A stretch of DNA of 64,000 nt from Ascarosepion bandense (taxonomy: Eukaryota > Mollusca > Cephalopoda > Sepiida > Sepiidae): positions 5,701,501 through 5,765,500 of the forward strand of contig JBBBDQ010000192.1 of assembly GCA_037127315.1 (NCBI GenBank), in the 5' to 3' direction. The number at the start of each line of letters is the position of its first letter. Position 1 is the stretch's first letter. The notes under the pieces are model-generated. The model made no database searches. It was not told the DNA's origin and saw nothing but the letters and a program-made list of their open reading frames with translations. Made by a program: the position numbers and the translations under genes. Positions 26,425 to 35,600 of the stretch are shown piece after piece.

Positions 26425-26941
26425 CAATATATAAAAGATACTCATATTTCACTGCCTGTTTCAGTTTTGTTTAATGGCATATCAAACTCTGTGAGTTATT
26501 TAATGCCAAAAAGGTAGGGTTTTAAGGTATTTTTCTTAATGTTCGGTTATAGTGAGAAAGTTGATTTAGTCAGATTTTGATAAAAAAAAACTTATTTATT
26601 TATTTTAGAAAATTGAAGATGTCTTCAAATTTTATAATAAAAAATGTATTGCTGGTTATAATTTTTTTCCTTAAAAAAATGTATATTTTTCTCTAAATGT
26701 CTATTTTTATGTATATATTTCTATAAACGTCTATTTTTATACTTTCATAGTGTTTTGACCCCAGTTTTGTGGGGTAACTATTTACCTATAACAGGTGCTA
26801 CCACTTCGGGTCAGGGTGGACCTGGGAACAACAGAAATTAAGAGGTGATTCCATGCTTCTCCCAATCTCCCAATCAGAGGCCTTGCTGCCAGATGCAGTT
26901 TATCGTCATACCCAGGACCACACTGCCTGTTGATACTTGTG

Positions 26942-26972
<31 letters not shown>

Positions 26973-28418
26973 AATAAATTAATGGTGAATCAAATTTTGG
27001 CCTCAAATACAAACTTTTTTGTTTTTTTAGAATTTCAAGTAAAAGATTGTTATTTTTTTTATTGATATTTCTTTTTTCCTAATTTCATTTGCTTTTTATC
27101 CGTAATTATACAAACTTTCATCTGTTTCTAAAAAGGAAATAAAAAAATGCGCTTTTAGTAAGACAGAAACATGTGCCCCTTTTACATAAGGAAATCCATC
27201 TTATCTCTACCCCCACCTACTATTTGAATTATGAATAGCAACATTAGAAGAAACTTAAAGCTTTATTCCTTATTTTCCCAACAAACATACAGTGCTGCCA
27301 TGTTTGTTCATAGAAACTAGTAATATCACTTTGAAGTATTTATTAGATGAAGCAGTTTCAATTATCATTGCTTTTGATCAGTATTTCTTTCATTTTAATT
27401 TCAGTTGCTTTTTATTGATACTACTTATACTAATGTTCATATTCTTGCTGTTATTATCCAAAGTTTTTGGCCGTTGTACACTCAAGCCTTCTTCCGTTGT
27501 CTGACGATTTTGTTAACGTTGCAGGAACTTCAAATTGAGCCTTTTATTTACTCTACTATCGTAGATTGTTCTTGTTTTGCTGACCAGGTTTAGTGATGTT
27601 CTTTTTGGGAGGTACTTTTTTATTTATTTATTCTACTAAGTGTGTACTACTTGATAAATTTGGCAGCATAAAAACGAGTTTAATTTATTGAGTTAATTAT
27701 GTGTAGTAGTAGTCCAAACTCAGTGGAAACAGAGTGAGCAATAATTGAGCAGTACTATAAAAAATGATACATCTCTAGACATGGAGTGTGGAACAAGATC
27801 AATCTGCCACATAGATTAAATAACGTATTCAGTTTGAAATTCACTGAAGGTTACCTTAACCAACAGAGTCCTAAAGAAGGCTGGAGAGCATAAAGGCCAA
27901 AACGTGATAATAATAATAACAAAGTTGTAGAATGTCAGAGTGTAAATAATGAAACCAAACCTGTTTGTAGATTCAATTCACTTTATGTTATTAGAATGAA
28001 AAGAAAAAGAAATACCTACCTAAAAATGTCCAAATAAATTGTGGGCTGTTGCTAATGACAAGCACAACGACGTCGTTAGTTTTGATTCCTTGTGAGAGCA
28101 AAAAATTCGCAATACGGTTTGATGTCTTGTCAACATCGGCGTATGTATAACTCTGTCCTTCAAACACAAGCATTATTTTATTTGCATGGAGTTTCATTGT
28201 TCGTTCGAAGATACCAATAATATTGCCTGCATTGAGAGAATGCATGATTTTTTGTCCAAGTCCAATCATTGTTGACATGTCACTTATGTCATAATATAAT
28301 AATCGCAGATTAGGTCTAAGTATCTTCTTCCAGAGAAAGTAAGAAGACCCAGCCAGAGCACCCGTAGTAACAATGGCGGCAAGGTTTTGTTTGTCCATTT
28401 TGGCTGGAAAAACTTGAT
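18464..28418 (-). CDS. SLC27A/FATP-type fatty-acid transporter/acyl-CoA synthetase, 5' three exons (partial)
   Basis: This gene is assembled from three exons on the minus strand: coding 28398-28020, then 20501-20391, then 18694-18464. All junctions are phase 1 (379, 111 and 231 nt), so the reading frame stays open for 240 complete residues plus the first base of Gly241. FATP proteins, usually about 620-650 residues, activate long and very long chain fatty acids to acyl-CoA at membranes using ATP. Residues about 7-25 form a hydrophobic N-terminal segment. FEGQSYTYADVD, a conserved early AMP-binding-family motif, lies near 80-90, and the P-loop YIYTSGTTG is at 233-241. The fold is only begun: the rest of the adenylation domain and the FATP signature are missing and I see no further exon in 17041-18463. 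Either they lie left of the window or the gene is truncated. Retention of phases and splice sites argues for a real gene. Confidence 0.88.
18850..19427. other. Intron 2 sequence without recognisable features
   Basis: AT-rich sequence within the FATP intron between exons 2 and 3. I see no coding similarity, tRNA or transposon ends. Confidence 0.5.
19428..19963 (+). mobile_element. Fold-back tRNA-type SINE with 19-bp target duplication
   Basis: An insertion of about 500 bp is flanked by the exact direct repeat AACATATTCTGGATTGTAA at 19428-19446 and 19945-19963. Inside are two copies of one SINE in opposite orientation. The right copy (plus strand, about 19671-19944) is the fuller, with a tRNA-like head and a further 3' part of about 50 bp. 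The left copy (minus strand, about 19447-19637) repeats the second half of the head and most of the body. The arms are nearly identical for about 180 bp, with a spacer of roughly 60 bp. The target duplication fits LINE-mediated insertion; the duplicated inverted part suggests twin priming or template switching. Confidence 0.8.
19671..19765 (+). pseudogene. tRNA-like head (Ser/Leu type) of the fold-back SINE
   Basis: CTATTCA pairs with TGGATAG as a 7-bp acceptor stem with one G-T pair. The A-box-like part is TGGTTGAGTGGTTAAG and the B box is GGTTCGAATCC, with a T-stem GCAGG/CCTGC. A long variable arm, CCCCTAT/ATAGGGG, marks a class II (Ser or Leu) tRNA. The anticodon stem is broken in this copy and position 33 is not T, so I treat it as the SINE promoter head rather than a working tRNA. 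Confidence 0.65.
20055..20212 (-). mobile_element. SINE-2, truncated copy E
   Basis: It shares ATACCTTTCC, AAGGGTATTT and the (T/G)GAATTTGAACTC(A/G)GCTC stretch with the fuller SINE copies at 45625-45935 and 48966-49252. Only the tRNA-proximal half remains. It lies in FATP intron 2. Confidence 0.6.
20340..20387. repeat. 11-bp tandem repeat beside the exon 2 donor
   Basis: Four copies of CTACTAAAAAA begin only a few bases inside the intron after the exon 2 donor. Confidence 0.85.
20391..20501 (-). CDS. FATP exon 2 (111 bp)
   Basis: This 37-codon exon is too short for an ordinary ORF search. A polypyrimidine tract ending TTTTTTTTTCAG precedes 20501 and the donor C|GTAAGT follows 20391. Joined to exon 1 in phase 1 it encodes residues 127-163: ALRKIGAIPSLVNHNL, GKGLIHSI and MIIIDN. 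This matches the FATP segment that normally reads as a lysine-leucine-glycine, an INxNLR-like motif and an LxHC/LxHS motif. It fills exactly the gap between exons 1 and 3, which is the strongest support for the gene model. Four copies of an 11-bp repeat begin just inside the intron (20340-20387). Confidence 0.85.
20540..21400. other. Intron 1 sequence, no recognisable features
   Basis: AT-rich, with short AT dinucleotide runs near 20692 and 21070. An open frame on the minus strand (20960-21184) has no recognisable similarity. Confidence 0.5.
21420..21960 (-). mobile_element. Penelope-like element fragment, GIY-YIG region (copy 1)
   Basis: About 500 bp is homologous to 44680-45140 in the same orientation, sharing CAGAAATATGGTGTTTAATA and (T)TTTTCTTAAGGG. 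On the minus strand it reads YIGYTTTSMSRCLTCH, the start of a GIY-YIG nuclease domain as found at the C-terminus of Penelope-like retroelements. It is decayed by stops and indels and lies in FATP intron 1. Confidence 0.6.
21965..23390. other. Intron 1 sequence, no recognised gene
   Basis: A (GT)n(GA)n microsatellite lies at 21994-22023. The remainder includes a slightly GC-richer stretch (22030-22980) with a 141-codon plus-strand open frame at 22565-22990, which I cannot relate to any family and which probably arises by chance. No splice-consistent FATP exon is seen here. Confidence 0.5.
23390..23640. repeat. Dispersed AT-rich repeat, copy 1
   Basis: It shares TTTAATGGCATATCAA, GAGTTATTTAATGCC-like sequence and TTTATACTTTCATAG-like sequence with 26465-26750. 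Inside are imperfect tandem units around ACTATAAA. The element type is unknown. Confidence 0.45.
23819..23855. repeat. (GT)n microsatellite
   Basis: A run of GT with one CGT interruption. Confidence 0.9.
24148..24557 (+). mobile_element. Merlin-type DNA transposon, internally deleted, with 8-bp target duplication
   Basis: Terminal inverted repeats of 29 bp lie at 24148-24176 and 24529-24557, starting GGTCCTTACGTATTATCGGG on the left, with one mismatch between them. The 8-bp direct repeat GAATTTTT flanks the element (24140-24147 and 24558-24565), as expected for Merlin/IS1016-type transposition. The element is only 410 bp and keeps just the C-terminal part of the transposase, so it could not move by itself. 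Confidence 0.85.
24175..24465 (+). pseudogene. Merlin transposase, C-terminal remnant
   Basis: A 96-codon open frame shows HHLNVNHKYNFVDSNTGAHTQ followed by TVERLW, then HLESYLAEFMWRK. This is the end of the DDE domain in IS1016/ISXO2-like (Merlin) transposases. The glutamate of VERLW is the expected third catalytic residue. The two upstream aspartates are gone with the 5' half. The first codons lie in the left inverted repeat, so the frame start is not a native start. The frame is intact over what remains, which suggests a fairly recent deletion derivative. Confidence 0.8.
24665..24843 (+). pseudogene. Tc1/IS630-type transposase, C-terminal remnant
   Basis: The plus strand reads GYVKDCVNQTPVHDLATLRR, then DVDMLQHIWRVMEH, then FDIGKATRGTHVKC, with a terminal stop. 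This is the usual end of transposases that begin this stretch W/RGYVK and end with a G-x-H-I/V-E/K motif. The catalytic part is missing. Confidence 0.65.
24941..25177 (-). mobile_element. SINE-2, copy D, inside the Tc1/mariner-type element
   Basis: It contains the 3' SINE sequence GTCAGTTAAGTACCATACGT, CGCTTGGGCGATCATGTC, the conserved middle with GACTGGTTGCC and CTATAGAACAC, and stops just before the tRNA-like head where the right inverted repeat begins. Confidence 0.75.
25310..25865 (+). mobile_element. LINE-A copy, 3' end
   Basis: Translation shows LNKVQRRICNVIEHNLAA, LSYRLDVASLYVFYKYFHSF, ATRLGNRSHSFTVKTVK and, after frameshifts, the serine-phenylalanine-rich tail. The 3' terminus near 25820-25855 carries the family end (CTAGTGGTAGTACTGCCTTG, then GAGGTAAAACGATTG). 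It is 5'-truncated and lies in FATP intron 1. Confidence 0.8.
26194..26323. repeat. Perfect inverted repeat, 63-bp arms, 4-nt loop
   Basis: The left arm 26194-26256 (starting TGATCAAAAACAATAAATTG) is the exact reverse complement of 26261-26323. The loop is GGTA. Pairing stops exactly outside these positions. There is no recognised transposase, and no clear target duplication is seen at the edges. Confidence 0.95.
26371..26420. repeat. (AT)n microsatellite
   Basis: An uninterrupted AT dinucleotide run of about 24 units. Confidence 0.95.
26465..26750. repeat. Dispersed AT-rich repeat, copy 2
   Basis: Homologous to 23390-23640 at TTTAATGGCATATCAA and TTTTTATACTTTCATAG. It contains tandem copies of TCTATAAACGTCTATTTTTA-like sequence. 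Confidence 0.45.
26780..26972. other. GC-richer patch and GT/AT microsatellite
   Basis: A 150-bp stretch of higher GC (26790-26935) stands out from its AT-rich surroundings and ends in an AT/GT microsatellite at 26940-26972. It is probably part of a repeat, but I do not recognise it. Confidence 0.4.
27010..27840. other. Intron 1 sequence, no recognisable features
   Basis: AT-rich. Short plus-strand open frames at 27292-27593 show no recognisable motifs. A possible end of dispersed repeat module M lies near 27840-27920. Confidence 0.45.
28020..28418 (-). CDS. FATP exon 1 (first coding exon)
   Basis: The ATG at 28398 has a good context (CCAAAATGG). It encodes residues 1-126 and the first base of codon 127. 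It begins MDKQNLAAIVTTGALAG, then a hydrophobic stretch ending in FLWKK, then a typical FATP N-terminal part with IFERTMKLHANKIM, SYTYADVDKTSNRIANFLL and NSPQFIWTFL. The donor is G|GTAGGT at 28019. The alternative donor four bases further on (GTATTT) would break the frame with exon 2, so it is rejected. Upstream, TTTTTCAG at about 28419-28426 looks like an acceptor, so the exon may begin at 28418 with a short 5' UTR joined to an upstream non-coding exon I cannot locate. Confidence 0.87.
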
Positions 28419-28429
28419 CTGAAAAAGCA

Positions 28430-28854
28430 TTTGAAATCCAAGTGGTTACTGATACGGGTTTAAAAGAAGAATGTAGTTAATTGTCTTGAGAAATATTTCA
28501 TTACATGAGGTGTTGCCCAAATGTCTAAGATAAATTAAACAGCATGTATGAAATGAATATAGCATGTAAATTAATCAGTGGCAAAGGGTGACTGGAAATA
28601 TGCAGTCCATGAAATCAGTTGTTACAAAAAAAAATCTGACAAAATAATAAAATTAACAAATAATGACATATTTAAAATATATTTATTTATAAAGTAATTA
28701 AGTTTTTCATTTATTTTGATAATTCGTCATGTTTAATATTGTCGACACGGAAACACACAATTAGGCCAAAAAAAACAGAGGCCTTAGATTCTAAGGCCTT
28801 AGATTCATTTTAGAAAAGACAATATGAATATTTTGCTTTCGAGACATTCTTTTT
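28430..28854. other. Region upstream of FATP exon 1
   Basis: AT-rich, about 430 bp between the putative acceptor of exon 1 and a LINE-A insertion. No clear promoter element can be named. A 15-bp direct duplication (AGGCCTTAGATTCTA-like) lies near 28781-28806. Confidence 0.4.
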
Positions 28855-30490
28855 TCTTTTCATTTTTTGTAATCGCTTCACCCCAAGCAAGACTGCCACT
28901 GGTGCACAGGGGGCTACAAAAGAGTTGTGAGAGGCTACACAGGAGGAGAGCGAAGAGAAAGGGGAAACTGTTACAGAGGGTGTCAGAGAATGGTTAAGAG
29001 AAGGATGGTAATATTGGTGTGAAGAGAGTTGCGTGAGATTAGAGTGAAAAGAGAGAATAACAAGATACGAAGTTGTCGGGGAAAGGATAAGAGAAGAATG
29101 GGAGTCAAGGGGATAAGAGATGGCAATTGACGATGCATTTAAACTCTTTGAGATTGTATCTATCAGGGAAGCAAGTATACAGATGTGAGTTCCACAGGCG
29201 GGAAGTGCGAGAAAAGAAGAAGATATAGTAGAAGCGGCGGCTGCATTTAGTTGTTTTGATTTATATTTGTAGAAGAGACAAAGCCACATTCCGTCAGTGA
29301 AAAAGTGACTGGAGTCGAGCTGCCAGGTCAGGACCAATCACATTACAGATCCTCCTTTGGAGCCTGTCGAGAACACTGAGATGAACAGCAGGGGCGCCCA
29401 ACCAGATATGACAACGGTATTCAATGCATGTGCGGATGGTTGATTTGTATATGTGTAAGAGGGATTCAGGCGAGAAAAACTTTCTGGCCCTTACACAGTG
29501 ACCCAAACTTCCTAGCTGTAGATTTAGCTATTGATTCAATGTAGTCGTTCTACTTGAAGTCGGTTGAGACAGTGAGACCATGGAGGCGCATTGTATTGCT
29601 TTCGGGGAGTCTAGCTTGATCCATGCTGATAGGTGGGGGCAGGAGGGACTGCCTATGGTGGTTCACTGATAGCAGTTTCGTTTTCGAAGCATTAAAGTTT
29701 ACGAACCATTTCTTACCCCAGCCTACCACAGATTGGAGGCCTTTCTCAAGATCAGCATCGAGGTTATCTTTGTTCGCCTTGACCGATTTCTTATGAGGCG
29801 GGAGTGTCGTCAGCGTAAATACCTACTTGGGATTTGATCAGCAGTTGTGTGATAAGACCTGGTGGCATGTTCGTTCAAGACGACCTTCATTATGCGGTTT
29901 GATAAGAACGATTGGATCAAACCAAATAAGTACCCAGTGATATCATAGCCCTGTAGTTTGCGCAAAATGCTGGCGTGCCAGACCCTATCAAATACTTTGA
30001 AGGTATCCAGGGCAATAGCTCGAGTTTTGCAGTTTTTATCGAGGATCTGGTATATCTACTCGGTGATGGACGTTAGCATATCAGCAGTAGACCTGGCAAA
30101 GCGGAAGCCATACTATCTGCCCGAGAATAGTTTATGGGCGGTGAGATGTTGAACTCTTTTAGCATTGATGATAGCCTCGAACACTTTGCCGAAAATCGTT
30201 AGGAGGCTGATAGGGCGATAATTAGAGTGGTTCGAGTGTTCTCCTGAGTTTTTAAATACAGGAATCACAGAAGAGGATTCCAGCAGACTGAAAAACAGGA
30301 AGCAGAGAGGCAGTAATTATAGAGTTTAGAGAGGACAGAAGAAAGTTTAGGGACACATTTCTTCAAGACAATGACCGGGATTACGTCTCCTTCGTTCGCC
30401 TTATGAGGGTCAAATTTTGAAATTATTTTAGAGACCAGAGAGAGGGTTACGTAAACATCCCTCAGTTGAGCCTCAATATTCTGAAAATGA
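28855..30490 (-). mobile_element. LINE-A copy, long but decayed
   Basis: The 3' terminus is at 28855-28925 on the minus strand (sense GCAGTCTTGCTTGGGGTGAA). Upstream in sense direction come a C-terminal part with SFHSNLTQ-like serine-rich sequence, SLLHIYKSTIRTCIEYRCHI, GAPAVHLSVLDRLQRRICNV and DLAARLQSLFH (29300-29500). Then follows a frameshifted RT domain with an active-site remnant YADDT near 29800-29815, RSS/GRADSMASALPGLLLIC-like decayed motifs, and the RT start near 30250. It is 5'-truncated near 30490 and lies upstream of the FATP gene on the same strand. Confidence 0.8.
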
Positions 30491-30499
30491 GATGAGGAT

Positions 30500-30711
30500 T
30501 TGCCTTTAATTCAATGCAAAAACTGGGAAAATACATTAAAACTTTGGACAATAACTAAGAATAATAAAGAAAAAAATACAGAATAAAATATTAACTCTTT
30601 ATTTCTATCTATCTTTGCTTTTAATTCGATACAAAAATGCTGGGAAAATATATTTAAACAACTTTTGACATGAACTAAGGATTATAAAAAAATACAGGAT
30701 AAATATTAACG
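30500..30711. repeat. Diverged tandem duplication of about 100 bp
   Basis: 30500-30594 and 30613-30711 are imperfect copies, both carrying AATTC(A/G)AT(G/A)CAAAAA, CTGGGAAAATA and ATACAG(A/G)ATAAA. A TCTATCTATC spacer separates them. Confidence 0.7.
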
Positions 30712-30912
30712 ACTTCTTAAGTCACTAATTTTCTTTCTTTAATCACGAGAAACGATAGCTTAGGGAAAAATACTAAGATTAATTATTTAAGCATACACAA
30801 AAATATCCCCCACAAACATTTCTTTCTTTCGTTTTTAGATCTGATGAAATCTTGAATGGCGAAACACTTAATCGGATCTATTATCAATGAAATGTTTTCC
30901 CTTGTCAAATTT

Positions 30913-30957
<45 letters not shown>

Positions 30958-31329
30958 CGAAACGTGTCGGTTAAGAAAATGTTTTCTTTTTTCTTTAATC
31001 ATTTTGTCTTTTTACAAATATACACTATCTGAAATTATTACACACACACACACACACACACACATCAAAATGACCAGCAGCTTAGGGGTTCTGGTAAGAA
31101 TTCACCATAAAGAATATTAAATAAAAACAAATTGTAAAGTATGAAAAGATATAAACGAGAAAAAGATCAATCATTCCTTTTGTTCCTGGTTGAAAGAAAG
31201 GTGAGAAATTCATTAGAAACCAAAAAAAAAAAAAAACTATCCTGATTCTTCACATTTGACAAATTTATCATCATAATGACGCCAGATAAAAATAAAGCTG
31301 AAAACCACATCATTTCAGATCAAGTAACA
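30711..31329. other. AT-rich stretch with microsatellites
   Basis: (TA)n at 30914-30955 and (CA)n at 31041-31065. Otherwise no features are seen. Confidence 0.6.
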
Positions 31330-31585
31330 TATTACTACTTCTTTTATGTGCCGTGTCCATTCAGGACGTAGACGATCATGGTCCTCCACATCTTCCTGCC
31401 CTTTTTAACTCTTAATAAATTTTGTCTTGTTATTTCTCCCAAACCTTGCTTTGCTATCTATTTGCTTAAGCCCATTAAGTATGTCACGTGCTGTTTTCCT
31501 ATGTTCCTCCATTTGTCCTGTGAGTATCACATTTTTCAAACCCTCCTTCCAGATCATATGTTCCATAAATTTTAATTGTTGAGAG
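31330..31585 (-). mobile_element. LINE-B copy B2, 3' end
   Basis: On the minus strand it ends GRKMWRTMIVYVLNGHGT followed by a stop and AAAAGAAGTAGT. The upstream part shows a decayed lysine-rich segment and the EGGFEKCDTHRT remnant of the GLENLxLTG motif. This copy shows the native LINE-B end CACATAAAAGAAG that also closes Sat58. Confidence 0.75.
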
Positions 31586-31589
31586 CAGG

Positions 31590-32165
31590 AAAAAGAGGTT
31601 CTCTATGGTGATTAAATGAAAACAGCTTTGTTTTGCGGGTGTTAAATTTTACAAGACATTCTTTGTCCAGTTAACCACTGATTAGAGTTGCCCGTTTTAA
31701 TTTGTCAGATATGTTTAGTAAGCAAAGAGTTGTGCCATCAGCATATATACCTAGTCGAGAACTTGTAACATCGGGAAGATCGTTGATGAAAATAAAAAAC
31801 AACATAGGTTCTAAGAGGGAATCCTGGGGACCCCTGCAGACTAGAAGCATGTCTATTCAGTATGACCTACATTACACAATTAGTTAAGAAAGACTGGATT
31901 AGGCCAAATATTAATCCGGAGACACCATAGCCCTTGAGTTTGTGGAGAAACCCATCATGCCAATCTATGTCAAATGCCTTTGAGATATCTAAGGTCACAG
32001 CCCGAGTTTTGCTAATTCTTATCTAAAACCTAATAGACAAATTCAGTGATGCACATCGGTTGTAGACCTGAAGAAATGCAAGCTATACTGTTTATCCGAA
32101 AGGTGATCGTGTAAAGTAAGATGCTTAACCGATTCGGCGTTAAGTTCCTTCCACGTATCTGGGTT
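31590..32165 (-). mobile_element. LINE-A copy, internal RT fragment
   Basis: The minus strand contains decayed RT motifs in order: LSDKQY (near 32090), KGI/AFDRL-like sequence near 31970, a degraded GVPRIPS (for GVPQGS, near 31830) and a VYMLMAQLF remnant of the YADD region near 31745. Neither the 5' nor the 3' terminus is present. Confidence 0.65.
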
Positions 32166-32360
32166 GAAAGCTAGAGAGCTGTCCATTCTTGCTTAGCGTG
32201 TCTTGGGAAAATGAACAAAATTGAAAAATTTACAAAATCCAAAAATGGTTAAAGCAGTACGTATATGGTATTTTGTTGTTCACTTGTTCACTTGTTTTCT
32301 TGCATTCTTTAACCGCAGAGTTTTTTAAATAGTTAATAATACTGGAGATTCTCCTCAAAT

Positions 32361-32652
32361 ATGAAGGAAAGACTTGAAGCAAAAGAAATGTGGTTTTATA
32401 GAAGGGTGCTGAGAATACCATGTAACCATCATGCGAGCAACGACGAGGTTTTGGAGAGAATAGAAACGAAAAGGAGACTTATGTTTAACATCATAAAGAG
32501 ACAGTTGAAATCTTTAGGATACATAAAGAGGAAGAAAGGCCTGGTGAATCTGATACTCACAGAGCAGATAGAGGAAAGAGAGACAAAAGAAAACAATGTG
32601 TGACATACTTGATGGGCTTAAGCAAATGAATGACAGAGCAATGTAACAAGAC
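32361..32652 (+). mobile_element. LINE-B copy B3, left of Sat58
   Basis: An 80-codon open frame reads LEAKEMWFYRRVLRIP, SNDEVLERIETKRRLM, IIKRQLKSLGYIKRKKGLVN and LILTEQIEERE. It is followed by a frameshifted stretch ending CAAAATGTATTAAGAGC, that is QNVLRA. This is the LINE-B C-terminal domain in normal order. At 32653 the element passes without a break into the first Sat58 unit. Confidence 0.85.
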
Positions 32653-35600
32653 AAAATGTATTAAGAGCTACAAGGGACAGTTGCCTAAGTACCGAGATGA
32701 TACGACCCATAAAATGTATTAAGAGCTAAAAGGGGCAGTTGCCTAAGTACCGAGACGATACGACCCATAAAATGTATTAAGAGCTACAAGGGACAGTTGC
32801 CTAAGTACCGAGACGATACGACCCATAAAATGTATTAGGAGCTACAAGGGACAGTTGCCTAAGTACCGAGATGATACGACCCATAAAATGTATTAAGAGC
32901 TACAAGGGACAGTTGCCTAAGTACCGAGATGATACGACCCATAAAATGTATTAAGAGCTACCAAGGACAGTTTGGTAAGCACCGAGATGATACGACCCAT
33001 AAAATGTATTAAGAGCTACAAGGGACAGTTGCCTAAGTACCGAGACGATACGACCCATAAAATGTATTAGGAGCTACAAGGGACAGTTGCCTAAGTACCG
33101 AGACGATACGACCCATAAAATGTATTAAGAGCTACAAGGGACAGTTGCCTAGGTAACGAGACGATACGACCCGTAAAATGTATTAGGAGCTACAAGGGAC
33201 AGTTGCTTAAGTACCGAAATGATACAACCCATAAAATGTATTAAGAGCTACAAGGGACAGTTGCCTAAGTACCGAGATGATACGACCCATAAAATGTATT
33301 AAGAGCTACCAAGGACAGTTTGGTAAGCACCGAGATGATACGACCCATAAAATGTATTAGGAGCTACAAGGGACAGTTGCCTAAGTACCGAGACGATACG
33401 ACCCATAAAATGTATTAGGAGCTACAAGCGACAGTTGCCTATGTACGGAGACGATACGACCCATAAAATGTATTAAGAGCTACAAGGGACAGTTGCCTAA
33501 GTACCGAGACGATACGACCCATAAAATGTATTAAGAGCTACAAGGTACAGTTGCCTAAGTACCGAGACGATACGACCCATAAAATGTATTAAGAGCTACA
33601 AGGGACAGTTGCCTAAGTACCGAGATGATACGACACATAAAATGTATTAACAGCTACAAGGGACAGTTGCGTAAGTACCGAGACGATACGACCCATAAAA
33701 TGTATTAGGAGCAACAAGGTACAGTTGCCTAAGTACCGAGACGATACGACCCATAAAATGTATTAAGAGCTACAAGGGACAGTTGCCTAAGTACCGAGAC
33801 GATACGACCCATAAAATGTATTAGGAGCTACAAGGGACAGTTGCCTCAGTACCGTGATGATACGACCCATAAAATGTATTAGGAGCAACAAGGTACAGTT
33901 GCCTAAGTACCGAGACGATACGACCCATAAAATGTATTAAGAGCTACAAGGGACAGTTGCCTAAGTACCGAGACGATACGACCCATAAAATGTATTAAGA
34001 GCTACAAGGGACAGTTGCCTCAGTACCGTGATGATACGACCCATAAAATGTATTAAGAGCTACAAGGGACAGTTGCCTAAGTACCGAGACGATACGACCC
34101 ATAAAATGTATTAAGAGCTACAAGGGACAGTTGCCTAAGTACCGACACGATACGAACCATAAAATGTATTAAGGGCTACAAGGGACAATTGCCTAAGTAC
34201 CGAGATGATACGACACATAAAATGTATTGAGAGCTACACGGGACAGTTGCCTAAGTACCGAGATGATACGACACATAAAATGTATTGAGAGCTACACGGG
34301 ACAGTTGCCTAAGTACCTAGACGATACGACCCATAAAATGTATTAAGAGCTACAAGGTACAGTTGCCTAAGTACCGAGACGATACGACCCATAAAATGCA
34401 TTAAGAGCTACAAGGTACAGTTGCCGAAGTACCGAGAAGATACGACCCATAAAATGTATTAGGAGCTACAAGGTACAGTTGCCTAAGTACCGAGAAGACA
34501 CGACCCATAAAATGCATTAGGAGCTACAAGGGACAGTTGCCTAAGTACCGAGACGATACGACCCATAAAATGTATTAAGAGCTACAAGGGACAGTTGCCT
34601 AAGTACCGAGACGATACGACCCATAAAATGTATTAAGAGCTACAAGGGACAGTTGCCTAAGTACCGAGACGATACGACCCATAAATGTATTAGGAGCTAC
34701 AAGGGACAGTTGCCTAAGTACCGAGATGATACGACCCATAAAATGTATTAGGAGCTACAAGGTACAGTTGCCTAAGTACCGAGACGATACGACCCATAAA
34801 ATGTATTAGGAGGTACAAGGTACAGTTGCCTAAGTACCGAGACAATACGACCTATGATATGTATTAAGAGCTACAAGGTACAGTTGCCTAAGTACCGAGA
34901 CGATACGACCCATAAAATGTATTAAGAGCTACAAGGTACAGTTGCCTAAGTACCGAGACGATACGACCCATAAAATGTATTAAGAGCTACAAGGGACAGT
35001 TGCCTAAGTACCAGAAACGATACGACCCATGAAATGTATTAAAAGCTACAAGGTACAGTTGCCTAAGTACCGAGACGATACGACCCATAAAATGTATTAA
35101 GAGCTACAAGGTACAGTTGCCTAAGTACCGAGATGATACGACCCATGAAATGTATTAGGAGCTACAAGGGACAGTTGCCTACGTACCGAGACGATACGAC
35201 CCATAAAATGTATTAGGAGCTAAAGGTACAGTTGCCTAAGTACCGAGACAATACGACCCATAAAATGTATTAAGACCTACAAGGGACAGTTGCCTAAGTA
35301 CCGAGACGATACGACCCATAAAATGTATTAGGAGCTACAAGGGACAGTTGCCTAAGTACCGAGACGATACGACCCATAAAATGTATTAAGAGCTACAAGG
35401 GACAGTTGCCTAGGTAACGAGACGATACGATCCATAAAATGTATTAAGAGCTACAAGGGACAGTTGCCTAAATACCGAGACGATACGACCCATAAAATGT
35501 ATTAAGAGCTACAAGGGACAGTTGCCTAAGTACCGAGACGATACGACCCATAAAATGTATTAAGAGCTACAAGGGACAGTTGCCTAAGTACCGAGACGAT

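Noticed and set aside
28014..28020. Alternative exon 1 donor four bases downstream (GGTAG|GTATTT)
   Set aside because: It would shift phase and break the FATP reading in exon 2, whereas G|GTAGGT gives an uninterrupted match.
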